From Plectrocnemia conspersa (Eukaryota > Arthropoda > Insecta > Trichoptera > Polycentropodidae), in assembly GCA_009617715.1 (NCBI GenBank), contig VTFK01000033.1, positions 1,116,001 through 1,180,000 of the forward strand: a DNA stretch of 64,000 bases, in the 5' to 3' direction. The translations under genes and the position numbers were made by a program. Positions 22,901-35,170 of this stretch are shown in pieces. Below the pieces are notes generated by a model. That model worked only from the letters and a program-made list of their open reading frames with translations, had not been told where the DNA came from and made no database searches. Position 1 is the stretch's first letter. Every line of letters starts with the position of its first letter.

Positions 22901-24086
22901 CCCTAGCCGGTATTACGTCCCAATCTTTGACTTACCCATTGGACCTGGCCAGGGCGCGAATGGCCGTCACGACGCATTTAGAATACAAGTAAAGATCTTA
23001 TCGATAGTGCATAATAAAATCGGAGCATGAGATATGTCCTAATCGTGATTCACGTCGGTAGGACACTTTGGCAAGTGTTTACGAAAATTTGGCACGTGGA
23101 AGGTTGGACCACGTTCTTCAGAGGGTATTGGCCTACCGTCTTCGGCGTTATTCCGTATGCCGGCGTATCGTTCTACACTTATGACTCGTTGAAGCGCTTG
23201 TATCAAGGTGAGCCATCTCATTTTTGAACACATTCAACCAGTGTTTTATTCTATCTTATTCTGATTCATATTTTTATTTCTGGTTCACATCCACCGATAT
23301 CGAATAGATTTGACACAATATAAACCTCTACATCCAGAAGACTAATTTATTTTTTAATTTAGATTAAGAGAGAGCAAAGACACTTGAAACTTGCACTATT
23401 GTAAAAAAAGAAAATAGTTATAGTGATACTTTTTACTGCACTTCCAGATTGAAGTATTGATTTAGGGTTCATTTTGAATTTGTGTAATTGTAGATCGCTT
23501 CGGAGAAAATCAATCTGCATGGGTGAATTTACTCTTGGGCGGTATTGCTGGAATGTTAGGACAATCATCGAGTTATCCATTGGATATTGTTAGGTAAGAT
23601 ATTTAATGTTTCAAGTGTTTTTTAGTATATTAATTATACAATTGAGTTATCGGATTTAATATAAGCATAACGTTTCATGAACATGTTCGGTATTCTTGGG
23701 GGTGGTCAGCCATAATGACTTAGTGGCGATAAATAATCATATTGTAGTTTTTTAAAAACTAATTGATGTTAATTAGATGTAATTTTATATAGGCGAAGAA
23801 TGCAGACTGCTAGAAAAAACAAAGACGGATATAATGAATACAAGACGATCATCGGAACCTTACGAAGAATATATAGGTAATTATTTATATAGATCGCCCC
23901 TTAATCTTTTGATCCAATCTAAATTGTTAATTTGACAGAGATGAGGGAATCAAAGGTGGCTTTTTCAAAGGCTTGAGCATGAACTGGGTAAAGGGGCCGA
24001 TCGCCGTCGGCATTAGCTTCGCCAGTCACGATAGCATCAGACAATGGTTGCGGAGCATGTGCGCCTCTTACAATTCGACCAGTTAA
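19951..24086 (+). CDS. SLC25A42: Mitochondrial coenzyme A transporter, SLC25A42-type carrier
   Basis: A complete eight-exon model encodes 344 aa: 19951-20035, 20586-20748, 20814-21002, 22869-22988, 23062-23207, 23494-23593, 23793-23876 and 23939-24086. All junctions are GT-AG with consistent phase. It is an inner-membrane carrier of the six-helix, three-repeat family. The three signature motifs are PLDRTK, PLDLAR and PLDIVR, one per repeat. ARMAV, RRRMQTA and [13 protein letters not shown] match the SLC25A42 subgroup, which exchanges CoA and adenine nucleotides across the inner membrane. The ATG at 19951 follows an acceptor near 19894; a second ATG comes right after it. Human SLC25A42 is 318 aa, so this one has a slightly longer N-terminus. 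Its last two exons and 3' flank are duplicated at 1-1325. Confidence 0.95.
20085..20390 (+). repeat. Dispersed repeat in intron 1 of SLC25A42
   Basis: Diverged relative of 16880-17215, sharing the CAGTCTGTAAATCAGTGACA and AGGAAAATCTAGAAAAAC cores. Confidence 0.65.
21003..22868 (+). other. Intron 3 of SLC25A42, with an internal direct repeat
   Basis: A 1866-bp intron. Two diverged direct copies of about 130 bases lie at roughly 22220-22340 and 22640-22760, each holding GGTGCT, GTTTTATTTAATT or a variant, and GGTGATTCATAA or a variant. The open frames at 21446-21724 overlap on both strands and look random. Confidence 0.6.
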
Positions 24087-25090
24087 CGCTCATCGTTGAA
24101 AGAACAAGTGGTGCTAATTAAATGTGATACGTCTATGAAGAATATTATGGCCAACGTCATTCTCACAAAAACCATGACATCACAGAATTTGTACATGAAA
24201 GTACCGAAAAAAAAAAGGGGTGGTGTCTTTTGTACGGTCGTAACAACACTAATTTTTAAATCTTGACCTTTTTTATCACTTATGATTTTGTGCAAGTTTA
24301 TATATGCCATTTTAAAGCTATTTTTAATTAATACATGTGCAATTATTGTTATATACTTTAAATGCATTTTTATTGCTATCGTTAATTGATGTGTTCTTAT
24401 AAAATGTGATCAACTAGTCAATTTCTAAATTGTTAATATTATCACTTTTATTATGTTTATATACATAAGTAGCTTTTTTAGAATCATTCCACAGTCTATT
24501 TGTATATGATACTAATATTTTAGCCCTGTTAACGACTTTTTTCTATTGTATAATAAAATATTGTTATAGTCAAATTTTCAGACAATAATAGTTCTCAATA
24601 TAATATACATATATATATATATAAATATAAATATAATACTCGTTGACGCATTGACGTTAATGCTCATGCTTTTCTAAATTTTACTCGTTTAATATTATAA
24701 ACAAATCGATAATATTTTTGTTATATAGATTTTTGCAGTTTGACTGCCATAGTTTAACGCTGTTGTGTCGATCGATGCTTGTTTCACGAAATATATTGAT
24801 ATTATTTTGTAATATTTATCAAGAAAAAGCACAGTGGGTTATTCTGGAGGTTTATCTTATACTGTGATCGATTGTATTGCCAATGAATAAATTTATATAT
24901 ACCGTTTGTTTATTCTATAATTTATCACAACCTTATCTAACAACACATGCCATTAAAAATGCAAGTTTTTATACATTAACTTTATCGTAATAAAAATTAT
25001 TACTACAATTATATGTCTGACCAGGCCTGCCAAAAGAGAGGTCAAATTCCAGGGGCCCGACTTTGGAAAAAATCATAGCAAGAATATATG
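23744..25090 (+). repeat. Source copy of the SLC25A42 3' duplication
   Basis: This is the intact partner of 1-1325. It covers the end of intron 6, exons 7 and 8, and about 1 kb of 3' flank. Confidence 0.9.
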
Positions 25091-25274
25091 TTAATAAAAG
25101 TAAAAACCGACCTCAAATAATGAATATGAAAACTACAGTTGTTTTAGATGTATGTATTTCAGGTATAAGTTCCTTCAGCCCTTTTTTATACATACAATAA
25201 ATAAAAGGAGCGGAACATTGCCTTCAAAAGTACCCACTTTCTAGCTTTACTTTACTTTCACAATAAACATTATT

Positions 25275-25490
25275 ATTCAAAGGGACATAAGAGGAAATAC
25301 TCAACGAATTTAAATTAGTAGCGGTAAATTTAGGTATTCAATCTGAAAATTCAGAACGAATACCTAAGGAAGAAGCAAAGAAAAAACGAAAAATCAACAA
25401 CAGTACCAGCTGAATTATATAAATTTAATGTTTTTATAGATTGTATTATCAGTAATTTGACAACTGAATTTAATGCAGCAAAATAAATAA
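25275..25490 (+). pseudogene. Possible hAT-type transposase scrap
   Basis: A lysine-rich segment is followed, after a frame slip near 25400, by PAELYKFNVFIDCIISNL and a TTEFNAAK end. This resembles the segment ahead of the catalytic core in hAT-like (52-kDa-repressor/ZMYM-type) transposases. It is short and broken, and called from a weak pattern. Confidence 0.35.
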
Positions 25491-25594
25491 ATAATACATT
25501 CAGTTTCATGTGGTTATTTCAAGAAAAAATCTAAAAAAAATCTCGAATCTATTACGAAAATATTTCTTACAATATGTCATTTTAGTAAAATCAT

Positions 25595-25702
25595 ATCGGA
25601 ATACATATATATATATATTTCACCAGTAGATATATATATATATTTACCAATGAAAATATAAATGATCTGGCGGGTGATAGTAAAATTATATGATTGCAAC
25701 TT

Positions 25703-25739
<37 letters not shown>

Positions 25740-25845
25740 CATCCGATGTATAAATGTTACAGTGAATGTGTATTTTTTGGTAAAGTACAAATATATTTTC
25801 ACTAGTAGATATATATTTCTACTAGTGAAATTATAATTTAATTGA
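25595..25845. repeat. TA-rich microsatellite block with palindromic CACTAGTAGA ends
   Basis: Two TA runs (about 25605-25660 and 25708-25736) and a near-perfect palindrome around 25796-25830 (TTTCACTAGTAGA facing TCTACTAGTGAAA). CACCAGTAGATA also appears at 25622. It resembles the borders of the TA tract at 8.1 kb. Confidence 0.75.
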
Positions 25846-25849
25846 TAGG

Positions 25850-26185
25850 CACTAAAATGTCTATGAAACTCAATTTGACAGTTGCGAAACGTCCATTTGC
25901 TGTTCAAACCCAAACCTAACCTAATGAAAGTTCTAAAACTAATTATAATTTATAGAACTTTTATTAGGTCAAGTTCAAAATACAATAGTTTGTATGCATT
26001 TCGATATTACACTATGTTTTAAAAATATGATAACTATCCTTACCAATATTATTATGGACTTATAATATAAGAGGGCTAATCAAAGTATATTTAAACCGAA
26101 TTTTGGTCAATAGGAGAGCGCAAAAACAATTATCACTTCTCAGAATGCAAAAATTCACATCAAAAGCAATAAAATAGTGATTTTG
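25850..26185 (-). mobile_element. Truncated foldback element
   Basis: Reversed relative to the copies at 4 and 7.5 kb. It runs from CTCAATTTGACAGTTGCG through AACCCAAACCTAACC and GGTCAATAGGAGAGCGCAAA to the CACATCAAAAGCAATAAAAT arm, where it is cut off. Confidence 0.7.
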
Positions 26186-26349
26186 AATGCAATATAAACA
26201 AACAGGTCAGCAGATTCCACGTGCTCTTAGATATAAAAACAGACATTTGGAAAGATTCATTTATTGTTGATGCAAGTCATGTTTTTATAAATAGAATCTT
26301 TTTTGTGCAACTCTCAGTCCTACACTAGACATTTATTGTACTACGGATA

Positions 26350-29300
26350 TTACTCAGTATGTGATTGACGATTAAAATAAGAAGATTCTTCATTTTCAGC
26401 ATTGTTCGTAATCATCGCCGATACGAAAGTTTTATCGTCATTTTGATCGACGTCTTTCTTTACTTTCTTATCAGCGTCTTCGGTTTTTTCTTTCTTTTTA
26501 ACATGGCGTTTAACTTTTAAATGTACAAGCCTGATGTGAGTCCTCAGCGATGACTTTTGAGAGAATTTTCGATGACACTGAGAGCACTCGAACGGCTTCT
26601 CACCAGTGTGTACCCTCAAGTGATTGACGAGGATACCTTTAGACTGAAAACAAACAAAATCTTAGCAACGAATAGGTCAAAAGGTTTATTGCATATCTTA
26701 CCGTGAAGGATTTATTGCAGCATTTGCACGTGTGCGACTTTGGTATCCGGTAACCTTGATGAGCTAGCCTCCTGTGAAAGTTCAAGCCCTGACGACTCGC
26801 GTAAGAAGAGGCACACACTTCACAGGTGAACGGCTTACGATTCAAATGTGTCGCATTCATGTGTTGAGTCAGGAGCATTTCGGAGCGAAACTTTTTATCG
26901 CATTGGTTGCATGGATATCTGAAATATCAGAATTATAATTTTTATTATGGCTATTATGATTTAAAATTGTATAGAAAAATGGATTATTAAAAAAAGGAAG
27001 AGAAATAATCTTTGTATTCTGCCTCACGGATAAATAAGTCTGAGGATTTTTTTATTCATCGGCATGATACAAGCACGAGTTTCGATTAAATATTTAAACG
27101 GATCAGAAAACACTTCGCAAAAGGACCCGGACAAAGGATACAGCAGAAAAAATCTCATTAATAATTGTTGAGGACATCTGGTCACCTTAAATTAAATGTA
27201 TATTTGGCAACGTAGGTATTGAAAAATGATTTTCAAAAGTTAAATTGACAAGTCTAAATATAAATATAAAAATAGCTGTTTTTCTTTGTAGCAAAAATAG
27301 TGTTATACATTGACATCTAGTACAATTTTTTTTATAAATGAAGCTGATGATTATTAATCATGCTGACTTTATCGATAGTCTAAAAAAATACAACAAAAAA
27401 CGCACTGTAGTAAAGAAGGATCAACATGCTTAGCCGCGTTGTACAGATGATTCTTGAGTAGAGACTCCGATTTGAAGTACATATCACACTCCACGCAATA
27501 ATGATGACGATTGTCCGTATGCTTCATTTTGTGATATGCTAATTTGTGGACAGTGAAAAATCTCTTATCGCATATATCGCAAGGATACTTCGGAGCCGAG
27601 TGTCTTCTGAAATGGATTATAATAATATTATAAATGCTTCGGATAGTATATAGTATTATAAAAAAATTACAATTCGTGCTCTTTGAGGCGTTCTTTCACT
27701 CTGAAGATTTTATTGCAAGTTTCACATTTATACTCGCATTGTTTGTGCTTGTTCCTTTTGTGATTGTTTAAGGTTGATCTATTCCTATAAATGAATATAA
27801 GACTATGATACAATTTAAAGCATCATAAAATTTATGGCTCCCCAAAATAATTATTATTTTTAGTTTTTCTAATTAAAATAATAATATAATGGGCAAATAT
27901 ACATACTTAAATAAAGCGTTGCATGTGAGACAAGTATAAGTTCGACCAGCGTGCATCGCCAAATGATCAGCCAGTCTTCGTTTACCGTCGACTTGTTTCC
28001 CGCAAATGTTACAGATCAATCTATCGTAATGTAAACTCAAGTGATTATTTAGATATAGTACATTACCGAAACGCACTGTACAAATAGAGCAAACGTGTGA
28101 GCCTCGTTCCTGTAATCAAATTTAATAAAATAAACATACTGTTTACAGTTTAATAGTGAAGTGTTCTGGTTATTAGATTCAAAAACATTTTTGTTTTACA
28201 ATTTCCTTAAAATTATCGTTATTGCACTTTGTGTTATTTATTTATTGAAAACCTTCATGACATAATGCGACATAATGTCTAAAACTAAAAAATATAATAA
28301 AACATGAATCAGACCTCATAAATGACAGCGTATTAGGAAGCTGTATCACTACGGCCATAGGCAAATTAACAAGTGTGGATGTCAGGTTGCTCGAAGATGA
28401 TTTAATTTTGACACCAAGTTATGTCACTGAGGATCATGGGGGATCAGTAGGGAAGTCATTTTAGCTTTTTTTAAGGTTAGCCAGTCAGTGGTCGTTTTTT
28501 TAATACTTCGATTTCAGTAAATGATATGCATTTTTCTGGTCACATAGCAGTGGAGTCGTCGTAGCGTTCATATTAAGATTTTTTACAACAATATTACGAT
28601 TTACAATAAGTGAGAATCGAATGAAACATATCTAAACCGAATTTTGACCAATAGGAAAGCGCAAAAAACAATTATCCCTTCTCAGAAGTCAAAAATCCAC
28701 GTCAAAAGCAATAAAATCGTGGCGTCGTCGTCGCAGTGGGGACGCTCGTTACCGAGCGTTCCCACCGCGACGGCGCCGACACGTTTTTATTGCTTTTGAC
28801 GTGAATTTTTGACTTCTGAAAAGTGATAATTGTTTTGGTGTTTTCCTATTGACCAAAATTCGATTAGAATACACTTTGACCAATACTCTTATAACATATT
28901 TTTAAAACATAGTGTAATATCGAAGTGCAGACTAACTATGGAGCAATATGTGAGATGTGACATTTGTCTGTACTGGTTATTTTCCCCCCGAGAGTTGGTT
29001 TAGTTAGTGTTTTGGACTTGACTTAATGAAAGTTCTAAAACTATAATTACTTTTAAAACGTTCATTGGGTCAAGCTGGGTTTGGTAAATTTATGTATTTG
29101 GGTTTGAACAGTAAATGTACGTTTCGAAACTGTCAAATTAAGTTGCATAGGACAGCATATAATATAGGGGGGGAGGGCAATGGCCCTGGGCGACCAGATA
29201 ACGCCAAAATCGTCTTTAGAAATTTGGACTTTTAATAGAATTTTTTTAAGTTACAAATCGATACTCAATCGAAACGGTCGTTCAATAACAAACGTAAATC

Positions 29301-32300
29301 CAAAGTCCAAGTATAGTTAGTGAGTGCGCGTGTATAAATAAAAAATACTGTTATCACGGCCGATCAAGTGCATCGCGCCACTGGCGCCGCAAAAAAAATG
29401 GACAAATGCAAACAGTGACAACAAACAATAGAAAGAGGCCAAGAAGTCTAGAACATCTAGTCTAAACAAAAATAAACATTTACTGACTCGGGGAAGCACA
29501 AACAAAAAACAAATACATTGGACTCTAAGAAGACAACGGAAAAAATATTAAAATCTGTACCATAGATAACTAAAATCACCACCGATCTTCGTAGCGGGGT
29601 CAAAGATATTAAACGCTTAATAACATCATTAAACTCAATAACTATCAAATATACAAGCAAGACAACCAACAGTGAAGAGGTTAAATTTCAACTAAAAACT
29701 GGTTATATTTATCACAACTATTAATGTCGTAAAGGAAAGAAAAACAGACTTTAATTCGTATCAAAAAAAAAAAAAACAGGAGAGTAACTATAGAATAGTA
29801 TTAAAAAATCTACATTCATCGTCCGACCAGGAATCTTTAAAGGACGAACTAAAATATGAACGACATTTTGTAAGAAATATCTTTAACATTTTACAAAAAA
29901 CAATGTCACTGTTTTACATCGATCTGGAACTAAAACAACATAATAAAGATATATATATATATATAAGATAAAATTTTTAATGAATATGGTTGTAAAATTT
30001 GAAGCTCCGCACGTTAAAAAATAAATACCATAATGTATGAAATGCCAAACATACGGTCACATCAAAAATTATTGTAATAAATCACCAAGGTGTGTGAAGT
30101 TTGTAGGGACGCATTTAACTGGCGAATGTCAAAGGAAAGACAAAATTAATGATGTAAAATGTGCACATTTCAATGGAAACCACGCAGCAAATTATAGAGG
30201 TCTGGTATATAAGCAACTCTAACAAAAACAGCATCCAACTTCGAACAAAATAAATACAAATAGTACTAATAGTAAATACAACAGTCAACCGAGAACAAAC
30301 CAACGTATGCACAAAAAGTTAGAAATGACGTTGCGCAACCGTTGGAAATATTAGAAGAAAACAATGACTCATCCAAAATAAAAAAATGATGAAAGAGCTA
30401 ATGCAACAAATGATCACCATGCTCAACTTAATAACAGTAGTTGTTTCTAAAATTGCAAAATGACCATCTTACTACATATTGGCATATGGAACGCCAACGG
30501 TTTATCACAACACACACAGGAAATATTTTTTTTCTCAAACATAGATGTCTTGCTGGTCTTTGGAACATATTTTACGGAAAAAACTCACTTCAAAATACTT
30601 GTATACTGTGTTTATTCCACGAGACACCCAGACGGAACTGCACTCGGAGGCACAGCAGTAATAATTAAAAACAATATTCAACATTATGAAGAAGAAAAAT
30701 TTTAAGAAGAATATCTTCAAGCGACTAACGTTTAAATTTAAGATTGTAACTCATCATTGTTTTTAAAGTACAATATTAAAAAAGAAAACTATCAATATTT
30801 TTTCAGAAAACTGGGAAATAAATTTATTGTTGGAGGGAATTATATTACCAAAAATCTTCTATGAGAGTCAAGACTAAAAAACAATAAAGGAAAATGGTTG
30901 TATAAAGCGGTAGTGGAAAATAACTTGGTTGGATCTCCACAGGACAACCAACATACTGGCCAACTGATCAGAAAAAACTACCCGACTTGATTGACTTCTG
31001 CATTGTCAAAGGCATATATCTAATACAAATTCTAGCTGAATCATGTTTTGAGCTGTCATCGGATCATTCGCCGATACTAGTAAAATTACAAACGAATTTA
31101 ATCAACAAACAACAAACTTCGACTTTACATAACGATAAAATTGATTGCGAATGTTCAGAGAAAGCTTTGATGAAGTAGAATAAGCGGTCTAACACTTAAC
31201 AAAGACAATTCAAACTGCAGCTTGAAAAACCACACCCAATTTTAATACAAATAAAAAAATTGAAAATCAACCCGTAATATTAACAAAAAAAAGTAGCAGA
31301 AAAACGTAAGCTACAAAAAAAGTAGCAACAATCAAGATTACCAAGCGACAAAACAAAATTTAATATAGCCGTTAAAGAACTCAAGACTCTATTAGACAAC
31401 TCAAAATTACTTGAAGAACTTGTCAGCCGCAAAAAGCAACGATTACACGCTGTAGAAAGCTACAAAGAAGCTAAAGCAACCCATAACACACTCACCGTCA
31501 ATTATAAACGAAAACAATAGATGGGCTAGAAGTGATAAGGAAAAGGCCGATACCTTTGCAGCTCACTTGAAGGAGGTATTCACACTATACGATTCCGCGA
31601 CAGAAACTATATTAATCCTTCAAGCGAGTCCAATAATTAAGAGGTCTAAAGTAAAACAAATAAAACAAATAATATTAACAGACACAAATACAAAAAAAGT
31701 GTTGGGGTTTGAAAATTACTAAAATAATTATCGGAAAAAGGAATGAAAATTATCACAATGACAAAAATATTGTTTGAGTCTAATTATTCAAACGCTTTAA
31801 ATATATTATTCCAACCTCACTATGTTTTTTCATATGATTCTTGAGCACATATTCATGCGCAAAACCAAGAACACAAATCTCACATTTGTAAAGAGCGTTT
31901 ATATATTTATCACTTTTCATTCTATCCTTCCTCTCGAGCATCACATCGTCATCAGTGAGTCGTATTTCCTGCACCTGCGTTTTGTCTATTATAATTTTAT
32001 TCTTCAACTTTTTAGATTTTAAATCGTCTGATTTTGCGTTGCTTTCAATAACACTTTTTCTTTTACCGACTCTCTTCTTTACGTTCTGTTTACTCTTAAG
32101 TCGCTTATTAAAACTATCACTCCACGAACTATCAGAAACATTATCATCAAAATCGCTGATATCTATCTCAACTTTGACTGCACAGAAACTATTAACTTCC
32201 GTTTCGTCACATATAATTTCGGAATGAGACGATGAAACGGTAAAATTCTTTTCACTCACATCGCTGGACGGTAAAATATCAATACATAAGGTTTTGCCAA

Positions 32301-32754
32301 TTGATAAGCTTTTAAATTTTAACAATCTTGATTGCTCAGATTTAAGTTTCAACAGATTGACCTACAATATAAATTAAAAATAATTACATATTAATATAAC
32401 ACATATAAAAATATTAATAGACCTGTTTTTTATTGTCGATGTATTGTTTAATTAATTCGTCAGCTTCGCAACACATGAGTTTGAAAGCTTGGAAGTTTGT
32501 TAAATGATACTCGCACTTAAAGCATATCCAATGCGGGGCTGGTCTGGTAGAAAGCTGCACATTATCATAGTAAAGAATCAATTAGAGCACTCAAATTATT
32601 AATTACTATATTAAATACTTACATCTGTGTTCGTTAAGCTCCACAACAAGTTTTCATAATTGTCTTTCGACATGGATTTGAGTTTTACGTCACTATTGAC
32701 ACAAACTGAGCAATACTCTATACCTGAGGGTAAGGTTTTAGTATCTAAATCCAT
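26350..32754 (-). CDS. ZAD-domain C2H2 zinc-finger protein (about 11 fingers)
   Basis: Exons: 32623-32754, 32423-32554, 31816-32361, 27907-28109, 27671-27784, 27426-27606, 26702-26918 and 26350-26643; about 606 aa. The first two exons encode a ZAD domain (CSVC at about residues 15-18, then CFKC and a helical tail), which mediates dimerisation in insect zinc-finger proteins. Exon 3 is a charged, acidic-then-basic linker ending in finger 1. Fingers 2-11 follow, with normal C-x2-C-x12-H-x3-5-H spacing and one TGEKPFEC linker. A lysine-rich C-terminal tail ends at the stop at 26350. It is a probable nuclear DNA-binding regulator of unknown target. One problem: exon 6 ends in phase 0 at the only good donor (CAT|GTTGAT) while exon 7 needs phase 2, so a small exon, an odd splice site or a base error lies between them. 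All other junctions fit. Confidence 0.88.
26919..27425 (-). other. Intron 6 of the ZAD gene, phase mismatch
   Basis: The interval between exons 6 and 7. No zinc-finger-like codons are visible on the minus strand within it. A short unseen exon is possible. Confidence 0.4.
28560..29165. mobile_element. Most complete foldback element
   Basis: Arms of about 100 bases face each other around 28752, with a GC-rich core (CGCAGTGGGGACGCTCG, spacer TTAC, CGAGCGTTCCCACCGCG). The outer arms carry GACCAATAGGAAAGCGC on the left and TTTTCCTATTGACC on the right. The right flank ends in AAACTGTCAAATTAAG. It sits in intron 3 of the ZAD gene. It is non-coding, and the other copies in the window are shorter versions. 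Confidence 0.85.
29285..31790 (+). mobile_element. Degenerate Jockey-like LINE, antisense in the ZAD gene intron
   Basis: ORF1 remains include a CCHC knuckle array at about 30030-30220 ([24 protein letters not shown] and NHAANYRG in order), the Jockey-clade gag signature. ORF2 begins near 30460 with an endonuclease domain ([21 protein letters not shown] and [15 protein letters not shown] in two overlapping frames), and [11 protein letters not shown] near 31050 is its C-terminal part. A reverse-transcriptase start (GFE at the usual PGxD site) appears near 31700 before the match ends. Many stops and frame slips are present, and the RT core and 3' end are missing. It cannot move by itself. Confidence 0.85.
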
Positions 32755-33210
32755 TTTTTTATTTAAAGTTTCACTTAAAAAATAACGTACAATACAAATG
32801 AAATGTCAAATGAGCGTCTCTTGTTTGACATTTGTTATGTTTATTTTTATTTTTGGTCCTAATACAAATATTTTTGTCTATAAATTATATTTTAAAATCT
32901 GTTTCTAAGTAGTTACTATTTTAGTTACAACATTTTTTTTGCTAGATTTAAAATATAGGCTTTCCTCTTGTCTTCTAGATTAAAATGCGCGAAAATTAAA
33001 ATAAATCTTTTTCATTATAATAAATTATATATCACATATATACAAAAGCATATATTTAAACTAATTGAATATTTCATATGAGACAATAGCCAGGAACGTC
33101 ATTTTGGATTTTTACTGAGGGGGGGGGGAAGTTGGCCAGTCAGAATCAGTGGTAGTTTTTTTTTATTGAAGTGCATTTTTATGGTCAAATTCAAGGAGGT
33201 CCCTGTTCAG
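32755..33210 (-). promoter_or_regulatory. Upstream region of the ZAD zinc-finger gene
   Basis: AT-rich 5' flank of the gene starting at 32754. No clear TATA or initiator element was identified. It contains a G10 run at about 33120 next to a foldback-element copy. Confidence 0.3.
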
Positions 33211-33570
33211 AATTTAAGTCAAAAGCAATAAAATTGTGCCGTCGGCATCATAGTCAAATACTCAGTTATCTAGTGTTCATCTTAATAATTTTATAACAAT
33301 AATACGACTTACAATATATAAGAATCGAATGAAGCATATCTAAACCAAATTTTGACCAATAGGAGAGCGCAAAAAAATGAAGTCAAAAGCAATAAAATCG
33401 TGCTGTCGCCGTTGCAGTGGAAACGCTCGTTACCGAGCGTTCTTTCGATTTTATTGCCTTTGACTGGAATTTTCGACTTCTGAGAAGTAATAATTGTTTA
33501 GGCCAATACACTCATATCATATTTTTAACATATCAATATGCAAGCTAACCATAATGCAATATGCTAGATG
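33120..33570. mobile_element. Shortened foldback element
   Basis: It holds GACCAATAGGAGAGCGCAAA and the hairpin GTTGCAGTGGAAACGCTCG / CGAGCGTTCTTTCG around 33408-33455, with part of the right arm deleted. Confidence 0.75.
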
Positions 33571-35170
33571 CAACGTCTGTCTGTACTTCTTTTCCAATTA
33601 TTTTCGAATGTTTCTTTTGTATGTTTCTTTTTGAGAATAGCTTGCATGGTTGCATGAATGGCAAAATTGTTTAATAAGTTTTATGATCGAATTATAAAGC
33701 TCAGCATATAATATTTATTCACTTCATCGAAGCACTAGTTTGTCTGCCGAGTGAACATTTATAAGTGAAATCATTGTGGCATTGTTTCGATGATTACAAC
33801 ACAGTTTACTTGTTTACAAACAGTATGTTTGTTTGCAGTGATTAACGTGAAACATTTTCGAAAGATTGTCGCTGTTATTATTTGTTCTTTTGTTTGTAAA
33901 GTAATTTTGTTCAATTGTCGCTTTCTACTGGGTAATTATTTAAGATCCCCATACATAATATTATGTAAATATTATTAATTAAAATTAATAATATTGAAAT
34001 AATCAATACATTCAACATCTACAATAAGGGATACTCAGCTGCGCAGATACATTTTTCATAAATAATATGTTAAGATATAATAACACATACAAGTGAAAAT
34101 GTATGACATTATTATTTTGTAATAAGGAAATGTTGAGAAGGATATATCTTGATAAATTATAGTTTTAATATGAAATCAGAAAACTAACCTTAATTATTGT
34201 TTAATATGAAATAAAACGCAATGATGTGTGATTTTAATTTATTTATTTATTCAGATGTGAAAACTTGAGAATTTAATAGTAATTATTCAATATATTTTTA
34301 ATATATACAAAATTGTAATGTATAATAATAAAACTTTGAAACATCAAACAATACTTATAATGAAAGAAGCGTCAGTTTATATAAAGTTTGTTAGTAATCT
34401 AACACGTAACTAATTAAGGCAGCATGGTCAAGGCATTTTATTTGGATGGAATTAGATGAATATATTTTTTAATTATAACTTATTCGTATAGGAATTCAAG
34501 GATTTAACATTTGTATACAAATATAATAGTTAAAAGTTGAACGATTAGATATAATAAACTCTAATATACAACGTTTACATTATATTTAATTTGTATGTAA
34601 GAATATATTAATATATAATATAATATTTTAATAACAGCAATTGATTTTAACAGCGATAAAGAAACATTTTCTATTCTATGAACATAAATAAGACGAACAT
34701 TATCCAATCTTCCAGCCTTCCGCATATATTTTTTAATATAAACAATCATTCACCTTTCATACCATGATATATTTTCATAGAAGATAATATGAATTATATA
34801 ACTTCTAAAGATATGACAAATTATATTTATTAATTTAATATCGTAATAACATTTGTACTTCAAGAATTAATATAATTATGCAAATCATGACGATGAACAT
34901 TTAAAATATGATAGCATAAGGATAAAGTATTCAATAATATGTCTTTTATATTATTGTAATATAATTTTCGTGTAAGGTGTGAAGAAATTTTCATAATAAA
35001 AAATCATTCGCTCTTGCAATTTATTGTGTGATTTTTGCATATTTTTGTGATTGTTTAACAATAATATATTGAACAGACATACACAAATAACTCATCAGAG
35101 TAAAACAAACCAGTATGATACAAATATCAGAAACATAAAATAAAAATGATCTTGAAGATTCTTGCAATAT
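33571..35170. other. Intergenic stretch between the ZAD gene and the cysteine-rich gene
   Basis: Very AT-rich (especially 34230-34970), with no gene recognised. The right-hand part includes the 3' UTR of the cysteine-rich gene. Confidence 0.5.
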
